Part shown: positions 55,208 to 62,712 of the stretch, piece by piece
Layout of the letters: every line of letters starts with the position of its first letter
How positions within the stretch are numbered: the stretch's first letter is position 1
Assembly: GCF_010586825.1 (NCBI RefSeq)
Contig: NZ_JAAAGB010000003.1
Span: 248,001 to 312,000 of the forward strand
DNA: 64,000 nt
DNA from: Draconibacterium mangrovi
GTDB lineage: Bacteria; Bacteroidota; Bacteroidia; Bacteroidales; Prolixibacteraceae
Direction: 5' to 3'
Translations under genes and position numbers: made by a program
The notes under the pieces: model-generated
Told to the model about the DNA's origin: nothing
Database searches by the model: none
Seen by the model: the letters and a program-made list of their open reading frames with translations, nothing else

Positions 55208-55600
55208 GAAGTGACGGGTTGCTGGATGCTGGATGCTGGATACTGGATACTGGATGCTGGATACTGGATGCTGGATACTGGATGCTGGATACTGGATGCT
55301 GGATACTACAGTAGCTTGCCTCTCTTTTGCCTTTTTACTTTATCCTTTTTGCCTTGATTCTGGATGCTTGATACAATAGCGTTGTAAAACAGATAAATTG
55401 TAAAATTGTAGTTCTTAACTTTCTATCTCATTCGTTATGAAACTCTGTGATTTCTCGGTGTAACTCTGTGGTAAAATACTTTATATTTTTGGCTTTGTAC
55501 TGGATACATTCTGAATACTTGTTGCGGGATACAAACTCACAACTCTGAGCTAGCGGCTCGGAGCTTGAAACACTTTTGCCTTTTTACTTTTACCTTTTGC
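55208..55600. repeat. Heptanucleotide (CTGGATR)12 tract plus composite dispersed repeat
   Basis: From 55222 to 55305 the seven-base unit CTGGATG/CTGGATA repeats twelve times without interruption, starting 15 bp after the PAP2 stop. The rest, to about 55600, shares long words with 47.45-47.66 kb in the same order (GATAAATTGTAAAATTGTAG, GAAACTCTGTGATTTCTCGG, GTAACTCTGTGGTAAAAT, GGCTTTGTACTGGATAC, GAGCTAGCGGCTCGGAGC). Confidence 0.92.
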
Positions 55601-55654
55601 CTTGTTTCCTGAAACTTTTACCATCAACTCCCTTCTTTTTTTCGCAGTAATTTA

Positions 55655-55662
55655 TATTTTTG
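55655..55662 (+). promoter_or_regulatory. -7 element upstream of upxY
   Basis: TATTTTTG, 32 bp before the ATG at 55695. It excludes the longer frame starting at 55602. Confidence 0.55.
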
Positions 55663-55694
55663 TCACGCACAAATTCGTATTACGCAACAGACTA

Positions 55695-56222
55695 ATGACA
55701 TCTTTACAAACTCAAAAACAATGGCATGTTATTTACACCAGATCGCGGGCGGAAAAGAAGGTAGTACAAGAACTTAATCTAAATAATATTGAGTGCTTCC
55801 TTCCCCTGCAAAAAAGACTCCGCCAGTGGAAAGACCGCAAAAAATGGGTAGAAACCCCCTTGATTCCGGGCTATTGTTTTGTAAATATCACCCGTAAAGA
55901 ATACGATAAAGTATTGCAGCTGACCAATGTAGTAAGCTATATCACCTTCGAACGAAAAGCAGCTATTGTAAGCCAGAGAGAGATAGAAACACTTCAAACC
56001 ATGCTTCGACAGTTTGATTTTGAGGTGAACGTTACCATGGAAAACTTCGAACCCGGGAAAATAGTTGAAGTGATTGAAGGGCCAATGATTGGATTAAGCG
56101 GAGAGCTTATAGAGTGCAGGGGCAAAAATAAATTTGCGTTGCGTATCGAACAAATCAACACTTCTTTTCTGGTTGAAATTCCGGCCTCCTACCTGAGTGC
56201 CGTGCCGGAAACGGTGATCTAA
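55695..56222 (+). CDS. upxY: UpxY-type NusG-paralogue transcription antiterminator
   Basis: 175 residues from the ATG at 55695. The N-terminal NusG domain begins KQWHVIYTRSRAEKKVVQEL (about 8-27) and includes PLIPGYCFVNI (about 58-68). The C-terminal KOW domain contains FEPGKIVEVIEGPMIGLSGE (about 118-137). UpxY proteins let RNA polymerase read through long capsule operons after recognising the operon's own leader, as known in Bacteroides fragilis. It heads the polysaccharide locus, and two copies of a conserved leader element lie downstream at 56.5 and 61.7 kb. Confidence 0.93.
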   Translation: MTSLQTQKQWHVIYTRSRAEKKVVQELNLNNIECFLPLQKRLRQWKDRKKWVETPLIPGYCFVNITRKEYDKVLQLTNVVSYITFERKAAIVSQREIETLQTMLRQFDFEVNVTMENFEPGKIVEVIEGPMIGLSGELIECRGKNKFALRIEQINTSFLVEIPASYLSAVPETVI

Positions 56223-56497
56223 TACCCAAATCACATAAGCATCGTATTCTAATTGAAAATATTTCGTTACTCAAACGAAATTCGAATCTCCGTAAAGGTA
56301 AATACAAAGTTCCGGTAATATCAGCTCCGGGAAGCTAACAACATAGGTTTAATTGACAAAAGCCTGGCACAAAAGACAAAACCCCACACGGTCAGACAAT
56401 TAACTAATTAACAACCAAATGCTCTTTAATTAAGCATTTTTTAACAAATAGATTTTTAATGGAGCTTTTTCAGACATTTTACAAGATATATAATAAA

Positions 56498-56568
56498 TTG
56501 AGTAGTTTTGTTACTCACTAATTTCAACCTCTGGCTCGTACGGTACATGTAACTGAGGAGGCGAAGCA
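56498..56568 (+). promoter_or_regulatory. Capsule leader element, copy 1 (hairpin with -7-like motif plus conserved box)
   Basis: An inverted repeat with arms TGAGTAG and TTACTCA (one G-T pair) and loop TTTTG spans about 56499-56517; its middle reads TAGTTTTG, a -7 match. Twenty-seven bases later comes a conserved box with core AACTGAGGAGGCGAAGCA (56551-56568). The same two parts recur at 61684-61755 with equal spacing. The box loosely resembles the RfaH ops element (GGCGGTAGC against GGCGAAGC), so it may act in the leader transcript or nontemplate strand as the UpxY loading site. Confidence 0.75.
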
Positions 56569-56640
56569 ATACCTTTTTCCGTAACACACCCACAAATTTT
56601 CTAAACACACGTTTCCATTTTATTATTAAAACCCCTTACG

Positions 56641-56870
56641 CTAGAATCTTTAATGACCACCAAAAACGGGGTAGATATGTATCCTGTTTGGCGAAGATTT
56701 GGCAGCCGGTAAAAAATCCGTCTTTATCAGCCTTAGCAGAAGATGAACACCTTGATAGCCCTCATTGCTGGAATACCTAATTCGAAAGCTGAAATAATGA
56801 TCAACCGGAAGATCCGCTACCCGGACATAAAAAAGAGGGAAAAGACCAATACCTGAAAAACTCATAAAAA
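56641..56870 (+). pseudogene. Decayed, internally deleted copy of the winged-helix/nucleotidyltransferase regulator
   Basis: The segment starts like the intact regulator at 61825 (LESLMTTKN against IESLITNKT), then jumps to its second domain: LFGEDLAAGKKSVFIS (56673-56722, a new frame) against LVGDLAIGKESGIID, and KAEIMINRKIRYPDIKKREK (about 56785-56844) against KAEKLVNKKIRYLVLSDKEK. Roughly residues 12-105 are missing, there are at least two frame changes and several stops. It follows leader copy 1 in the position the intact gene holds after copy 2, so both came from one duplicated unit. Confidence 0.85.
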
Positions 56871-56881
56871 ACCAATATTAC

Positions 56882-57304
56882 ATGCGTCCACTAACTATTG
56901 CCGTTGATTTCGATGGCACCATTGTAGAACACCAATATCCAAAAATCGGAAATGAACTTCCTTTCGCCATCGAAACCCTGCGCGCCTTACAGGAAAAAGG
57001 GCACAAACTAATTCTATGGACCTACCGATCAGAGATAGAACTGGATGAAGCAGTTGAATTCTGCCGTGAAAAAGGCCTGGAATTTTACGCCGTAAATAAA
57101 AATTACCCGGAGGAAAAAATGAATGATAAGATCAGTCGGAAAATACTCGCCGACCTCTATATCGACGACCGAAACTTTGGCGGCATGCCCGAATGGACAG
57201 ATATCTACTATAACCTACACCCCGAAGAAAGAATAGACATTGAACAATCAAAGATGAAAAGCTGGAGGAAAAAGATAGAGGTTTTGCAAAGAGGGATCAG
57301 ATAA
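56882..57304 (+). CDS. BT0820-like HAD-superfamily hydrolase
   Basis: 140 residues, starting right at MRPLTIAVDFDGTIVEH with the HAD nucleophile motif DFDGT (about 9-13). Motif II is ILWTYRSE (about 45-52) and the later LYIDDRNFGGMPEW (about 95-108) supplies the acidic residues. There is no large cap domain, as in the small BT0820 family. It probably hydrolyses a phosphate ester; the reaction is unknown. Its place at the front of the capsule locus, after leader copy 1, suggests a role in precursor supply or simply co-regulation. Confidence 0.85.
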   Translation: MRPLTIAVDFDGTIVEHQYPKIGNELPFAIETLRALQEKGHKLILWTYRSEIELDEAVEFCREKGLEFYAVNKNYPEEKMNDKISRKILADLYIDDRNFGGMPEWTDIYYNLHPEERIDIEQSKMKSWRKKIEVLQRGIR

Positions 57305-57441
57305 GATCGTTTCCTTTACCATTTGAGAATCATCGTCTAAACCACACTCAGACAAATTGATTTACAATCTCCGGTTTCAGCAATTCCGGAGTTTCCTCCC
57401 CCGGCAAAAAGACATAACTAAGTAAACAATACAAACTAAGA

Positions 57442-58242
57442 ATGAATTTAAGAAAAATACATCGCCTGCTGTCTCTACTAATGGTAGCTGCTTCGCTTTC
57501 ACTGTTCTCCTGCCATAGCAGCAAAGAACTGATTTATATGAAAGACGTTCAAAACAATCAGGTAATTAAATCATTGGCCGACACCATTACGGAATACATC
57601 GTCAAGCCGGGCGATATCTTATACGTAAGCATCAAATCGATGAATGCCGAGGTAAATGCACTTTTTAATCCGGAATCAAATATGGAAAGCTACTCCGGTA
57701 ATTCATTTCAACGCTATACTACTCCATCCGGTGCCTACCTTTATGGCTACGAAGTTGATGAAAGCGGCAACCTCAAACTTCCCATAATGGGCGATATACC
57801 CGTAGCCGGCTACCCTAATTCAGACGTTGAAAACATTGTACAAAAATATGCCGACAAATACCTTAAAGAAGCCATTGTTAAAGTAAAACTACTGAATTAC
57901 AAGGTTACTATTATAGGTGAGGTAAAAAGCCCCGGCGTATATTACAATTACAACAATAACTTTACCGTGCTTGAAGCACTGGCCATGGCAAACGGTAATA
58001 CCGACTATGCCAAAATCACCAATGTAATGGTCATCCGACCACAGCCCGACGGGCAAAAAGCCATGATCCTCGACCTCGCCGCATCGGATGCCTGGCTGCA
58101 AAAAGGATTTTACCTCCACCCCAACGATTACATTTTTGTAGAACCCGATGTACATAAGAACTTCCAGCTCAACGCACAGGTTTTTTCCATGATCATTTCG
58201 TCGGCGAGTTTATTGTTAGCGGTATTTGGGCTACTGAATTAA
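57442..58242 (+). CDS. Wza-like polysaccharide export lipoprotein
   Basis: 266 residues. Signal with lipobox LFSCHSS (Cys about 24). The Poly_export domain starts TEYIVKPGDILYVSIKSM (about 50-67), followed by an SLBB domain (VTIIGEVKSPGVYY, about 154-167). A C-terminal hydrophobic helix (FSMIISSASLLLAVFGLL) is typical of the Bacteroidetes version, which spans or meets the outer membrane. It forms the export channel with the Wzc-like kinase encoded next. A CTCCGG/CCGGAG hairpin without T-tract lies upstream at about 57371-57393. Confidence 0.92.
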   Translation: MNLRKIHRLLSLLMVAASLSLFSCHSSKELIYMKDVQNNQVIKSLADTITEYIVKPGDILYVSIKSMNAEVNALFNPESNMESYSGNSFQRYTTPSGAYLYGYEVDESGNLKLPIMGDIPVAGYPNSDVENIVQKYADKYLKEAIVKVKLLNYKVTIIGEVKSPGVYYNYNNNFTVLEALAMANGNTDYAKITNVMVIRPQPDGQKAMILDLAASDAWLQKGFYLHPNDYIFVEPDVHKNFQLNAQVFSMIISSASLLLAVFGLLN

Positions 58243-58577
58243 AGGAAACTAAAAATGCAACAAAAATGGAAAAGCAAACCATCCGGCAATCAGGACATCA
58301 GATCGGGTTAATTCGTTAACCAACTGATCGCTCGTAAAACCGTGTCCCAAACAATATTTGCGGTATCATTTTCTGAGCTTGAAATGAAAAATGCAATCTG
58401 CAGAAAGCTTCAGGAGATAAGAGAAAAGTCTCCAGGCAGCTTCCGGTCCACAGCAGAGAATAAAAGCAGATCATTTTTTAATGCATCCTTGCCAATACAA
58501 GCTCATGTCCACAAAAAATACAGAAGTAATACCCGAAGAACAGGCTCACAAAAAACAAAAAAGATAATTTTCACACA
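58243..58577. other. Intergenic between wza-like and wzc-like genes
   Basis: 335 bp. A 79-codon frame from a GTG (58342) crosses it, rich in Lys, Arg and Ser, with no family resemblance and no ribosome site; it is not called as a gene. The two export genes are probably still cotranscribed. Confidence 0.5.
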
Positions 58578-60935
58578 ATGACAGCGAACAACTTAAACCA
58601 GCAGTACAACACAATTGAGCAAAATGATGAAATCGACCTCAAACGACTGCTTTTCCTACTGCTGCGCAGATGGTACTGGCTAACTCTGGGGCTTTTCCTG
58701 GGGGCGACCGGAGCCTGGTTATTTGTTAAATACACACCTGATAAATACCAGGTAAACACCAGTTTGCTGGTTACGGATGAAAGCAAAGGTTTCGACCTGG
58801 AAAATTTGTTTATGGAAGGAATGATGGGTAGCAGCGGTAAAGCCAGTCTGCAAAACGAAGTGGAATTCCTTCGTTCCTATACCCTGAACCACCAGGCGGT
58901 GGACAACCTCAACTGGCAAACCAGCTGGCAAAAAAAGAACCTGATTATTTGGAGTGGCATTTATCTCGACGAGCCTTTTATCCTCACCAAATCCGGGGAA
59001 GCATTAAATCCGGCAGGTATCCCCATTTATATCACCCCGCTCTCGGAAACCGAATACAAGATCGAAGCTGATGGTGAAATCGACCTTGATGGTCAGCCCC
59101 AGGAAATAAAATTCGAAGAAACGGCATACTATGCTCAGCCTTTTAGGAACGAGTACTTTAGTTTTACACTTACGTCAAAAGAAGACTCCGGGGAACTGCT
59201 TGGCGAGAGCTACCGTTTTTCTTTTATTGATAAAAGCAAACTCACTACAGCCTACCAAAAAAAGGTGAATACCGACTACAGCAAGGAAAGCGAAGTGATC
59301 AAACTGTCGGTAGAAAGCACAGAACCCCTGCGGGATATTCACTACCTGAACGAACTGGTACGCGTATACCTTGAGCTCAAACTCGATCTGCAAACACAAA
59401 CCCAGAAACGTTCGCTCGACTTTATCGATTCCCAGCTATCGGGTATCTCCAGCGATCTGAGTGCCGCAGAAAGCACCTTTACCGAGTTCCGTTCGAAAAA
59501 CCAGATCATCGATCTCAGCAGCCAGGGAAGCCTTATAATGGAGCAGCTCAAAGAAATTGAGCAGGAAAAGTCGCAGATGCAGATGCAGCTTGATTATTTT
59601 AAAAATCTTCAGCGCTACCTCGGCAACATTCAAAGTGCCGATCAATTGGTAACACCTTCAGTGGTGGGTATTACTGATGCTACCCTCAATGCCCTGGTTC
59701 TTAAACTCAGCGAACTATACAGCCGCCGCAAAGTACTGGCTTTTAGCGCACGCGAAAATAACCCCTCGCTTATTCTGCTAAACCAGGAGATCGAACAGGT
59801 AAACCACCAGGTGCGCGAAATGCTGGTTAACCTTATAGACAACACCCAGCTATCAGTAAACACACTAAACCTCCGCTACAACCGCATCAACAAACAGTTG
59901 AACAATATGCCCGAGCAGGAGCAACAACTGATTAATATCCAGCGGCAATACGAACTTACCAACGAAATTTACACCTTCCTGTTACAACGCCGTGCCGAAC
60001 TTGAAATTTCACTGGCTGCTGCTGTAGTTGATATACAGATCATCGATCCTGCTCAGTTTGAACGCCTTGTACCACTGAACAAAAGCCCGCTAATCTTACT
60101 GTTTATAGGCGCTTTTCTTGGACTGTTACTTCCGGGAGCACTTATACTTGTTTTCGACTTTTTCGACAACAGTATTCACCTGCAGGAAGATATCGAAAAG
60201 CTAACACCAATCAGTATTCTGGGTAATGTCTTTCACAGTACAGAAAAATCAGAACTGGTAGTTGTCCATCATCCACAGGCACCCATAACCGAATCGTACC
60301 GAACCATTCGCACCAATCTTCAGTTCAAATTAATAAAAGGTACACAAAAAGTTATCGGACTGCATTCGGTTCAACCTTCCGAAGGAAAATCCTTTAACGC
60401 AACCAACCTGGCCAGCATCATGGCCATGAACGATAAAAAAACCATACTTATTGGCGCGGATATGCGTAAACCCCGGTTACACAAGATCTTCAATCTTTCA
60501 AACTTAAAGGGATTAAGTAATTATTTGGTCGGCCAGTACGGCAGCAATGAGGTTATTCAACAAACAGACATCGAAAACCTGTCAGTCATCGCTTCCGGCC
60601 CTATTCCTCCCAATCCTGCCGAATTGATCGAACGTCCGGCTTTTTCAAAGCTGCTGGAAGAGTTAAAGGAACAATACGACTATATCATTATTGACAATGC
60701 TCCGGTATCACGTGTAACCGACGGATTGATCACCAGCCGGCACAGCGACCTGAACCTTTTTATATTACGCTACGGTGTAAGTAAAAAAAACCAGCTGAAA
60801 TACATTAACGATATTGCTTCACAAGGCACAATGAACAACCCTGCTTTAATTATAAACGACATCAAATTAAACCGTTTAAATTATGGTTATAGTTACTCCT
60901 ACCAGTATGCCTACGGGAAAGGATATGCAGTTTAA
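58578..60935 (+). CDS. Wzc-like polysaccharide copolymerase / bacterial tyrosine autokinase
   Basis: 785 residues. A Wzz domain with membrane segment (about 35-55) is followed by a long periplasmic coiled-coil part (about 260-460, GNVR-like) and a second membrane segment (about 500-525). The cytoplasmic BY-kinase has Walker A SVQPSEGKSFNATNLA (about 595-610), A' ILIGADMRKPRL (about 622-633) and Walker B YIIIDNAPVSR (about 704-714). The C-terminus is a tyrosine cluster (YGYSYSYQYAYGKGY), the usual autophosphorylation site. It controls chain length and export together with the Wza-like lipoprotein. Confidence 0.95.
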   Translation: MTANNLNQQYNTIEQNDEIDLKRLLFLLLRRWYWLTLGLFLGATGAWLFVKYTPDKYQVNTSLLVTDESKGFDLENLFMEGMMGSSGKASLQNEVEFLRSYTLNHQAVDNLNWQTSWQKKNLIIWSGIYLDEPFILTKSGEALNPAGIPIYITPLSETEYKIEADGEIDLDGQPQEIKFEETAYYAQPFRNEYFSFTLTSKEDSGELLGESYRFSFIDKSKLTTAYQKKVNTDYSKESEVIKLSVESTEPLRDIHYLNELVRVYLELKLDLQTQTQKRSLDFIDSQLSGISSDLSAAESTFTEFRSKNQIIDLSSQGSLIMEQLKEIEQEKSQMQMQLDYFKNLQRYLGNIQSADQLVTPSVVGITDATLNALVLKLSELYSRRKVLAFSARENNPSLILLNQEIEQVNHQVREMLVNLIDNTQLSVNTLNLRYNRINKQLNNMPEQEQQLINIQRQYELTNEIYTFLLQRRAELEISLAAAVVDIQIIDPAQFERLVPLNKSPLILLFIGAFLGLLLPGALILVFDFFDNSIHLQEDIEKLTPISILGNVFHSTEKSELVVVHHPQAPITESYRTIRTNLQFKLIKGTQKVIGLHSVQPSEGKSFNATNLASIMAMNDKKTILIGADMRKPRLHKIFNLSNLKGLSNYLVGQYGSNEVIQQTDIENLSVIASGPIPPNPAELIERPAFSKLLEELKEQYDYIIIDNAPVSRVTDGLITSRHSDLNLFILRYGVSKKNQLKYINDIASQGTMNNPALIINDIKLNRLNYGYSYSYQYAYGKGYAV

Positions 60936-61683
60936 AAAATGAGCAATATTCAATAACAAATATCGAATGCAGAACAAGGCAAAACAAATCAATTCAAAGC
61001 TGATTGGATATTGGTTATTCAGGATTGGATATTCTACATTTTAAATAATAAAACTTCACCCTTTTGTCTGTCGACATTTTCCCTTAAAAAGGGAAAACAG
61101 CGCTGATGTATAGCAGAAAAGCAGATTGTAACCGGCTCCCCTGATGAGGGGAGCTTCCGTTGGTTGGCGGATGAGGGGTAAGGTATTTAAGTTTTGATTA
61201 GTTGCTTTACCCTTTTGTCTGCCAACACCTGCTAGCCGTAGGTCAGGTTTCCACTCACAAGGTAAAAAAACATTGATATAAAGTATCAAGTCTCTTAATA
61301 ATCGATTACCCAATATACTCGAATACAAGTTTTTAAAAAGCGAATAGAAATAATCAATACTCAATGCAGAAAAACCAAAAACACTTCAATTCAAAGCTGA
61401 TTTGATATTGGATATTTTACATCATAATTTTTTATTGTTATGTTTGCTTCCCCTAAGGCGAAGCCTTTGGAGAATGCGCTCACCGGAATTCAATAATGAA
61501 GCACCAATGTTCCGGTTATAAAAAAACACAATTTACCGGTTTACAACAACTTAAAACAAAGAACAGAACTAACACACTGTCAAATAATTAGCCAAATAAA
61601 ATCATATTGCTCACTTTCCGGGCTGAATCAACAAATAACTTTTTTGTATTTTTTCCCGGGAACTATACAATAAATTAAACAAA
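60936..61683. other. Non-coding spacer with short repeated words and hairpins
   Basis: No gene. AATTCAAAGCTGAT...GGATATT words occur twice (about 60990 and 61387), CCCTTTTGTCTG twice (61060 and 61209), and a perfect GCTCCCC/GGGGAGC hairpin sits at about 61135-61153. The last 120 bp resemble the sequence ahead of leader copy 1 (AACAAATA at 61630 and 56443, at the same distance from the hairpin to within one base). Confidence 0.7.
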
Positions 61684-61755
61684 TTGAGTAGTTTTGCTAC
61701 TCAACTAATATTAATTTTCTACTCATACAGCACATGTAACTGAGGAGGCGAAGCA
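61684..61755 (+). promoter_or_regulatory. Capsule leader element, copy 2 (perfect hairpin plus conserved box)
   Basis: Arms TTGAGTAG (61684-61691) and CTACTCAA (61697-61704) are perfectly complementary around TTTTG; the hairpin again contains TAGTTTTG. The box core AACTGAGGAGGCGAAGCA lies at 61738-61755, with ACATGT just before it. Spacing between hairpin and box equals that of copy 1. The regulator gene starts 70 bp downstream. Confidence 0.8.
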
Positions 61756-61824
61756 GTGCCCGAATCAGCATATCCACCACTTCTTTCCAACTACAAAAAC
61801 TTCACATAACTCACTATTAGCCAA

Positions 61825-62352
61825 ATGATAGAATCTTTAATCACAAACAAAACCCGGCTAAAACTTTTACTCAAGTTTTTTCTGAATAAGGAGACTACCA
61901 GCTACCTCAGAAACCTTGAACAGGAGTTTGGTGAATCTTCAAATGCAATACGTCTGGAACTGAACAGGCTGGAGCAAGCTGATCTGCTGGTATCGAATTT
62001 CAACGGTAACCGAAAATATTTCCGGGCCAACGATAATCACCCGCTTTACAGTGAGATCAACAGCATTTTACAAAAAACAGTAGGTCTGGACACGGTTATC
62101 GATAAGATCCTGAAAAACGTAGGTGACCTTAACGAGGCCTATCTTGTTGGCGATCTGGCCATTGGCAAAGAATCAGGTATTATCGACCTGCTACTGGTGG
62201 GCGACGACATCGATACCCGCTTTGTGGTGGCACTGGTGTCGAAAGCCGAAAAGCTGGTCAATAAAAAAATACGCTACCTTGTTCTTTCTGACAAGGAAAA
62301 AACCGATTACCTGAAAAAACAAAATGCCTTACACATCTGGTCGAGAGTATAG
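61825..62352 (+). CDS. Winged-helix plus nucleotidyltransferase-like regulator of the capsule locus
   Basis: 175 residues. The N-terminal helix-turn-helix covers about 1-75 (TSYLRNLEQEFGESSNAIRL is the likely recognition part). The C-terminal half has a minimal nucleotidyltransferase fold: YLVGDLAIGKESGIIDLLLV (about 109-128), matching the GSxARG...DLL pattern with Gly-Asp replacing Gly-Ser. Proteins of this kind recur in Bacteroidetes polysaccharide loci next to wza genes. DNA binding is likely, the catalytic role is doubtful. It follows leader copy 2, and a decayed copy follows leader copy 1. Confidence 0.85.
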   Translation: MIESLITNKTRLKLLLKFFLNKETTSYLRNLEQEFGESSNAIRLELNRLEQADLLVSNFNGNRKYFRANDNHPLYSEINSILQKTVGLDTVIDKILKNVGDLNEAYLVGDLAIGKESGIIDLLLVGDDIDTRFVVALVSKAEKLVNKKIRYLVLSDKEKTDYLKKQNALHIWSRV

Positions 62353-62712
62353 AGGAGAGAAGACCGGAGACCGAAGTAAAACACTATCGATTGGAAATAG
62401 ATAAGTTTTAAATCAATGAATGATGAATTTCGATTAACGATTTTTGATTAGCGATGGGACATAAAGTACGGAGAATTTCATGTCATACACACTTCTGCAA
62501 TCCTGATTCGTTAATCATCATTCTAAATTCAAAATTTCATTAGCAGGGTTCTAACTTCTGACAAAAAAATCAACGAATATTTTCTTCCGACTCCCGACTT
62601 CGGGCTTCGAACTAATAAGCAAGTTATTCTACTTAACTAAAAAATATTCTAGCTTTGTTCTTCTTAAAAAACGAAAAAAATAATGAACCTTATAGATTAA
62701 CGCAACACAAAT
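62353..62712. other. Intergenic upstream of the second export gene
   Basis: 360 bp, AT-rich with repeated word-like stretches (ACCGGAGACCGAAG; CCGACTTCGGGCTTCG). A -7 element is present at 62650. No gene seen. Confidence 0.6.
62650..62657 (+). promoter_or_regulatory. -7 element upstream of the SLBB export gene
   Basis: TAGCTTTG, 55 bp before the ATG at 62713. A TTATTCTAC word sits at the -33 region without a clear TTTG. Confidence 0.5.

Noticed and set aside
58342..58581. 79-codon frame between wza-like and wzc-like genes
   Set aside because: GTG start, biased Lys/Arg/Ser content, overlaps the wzc start, and no family resemblance.
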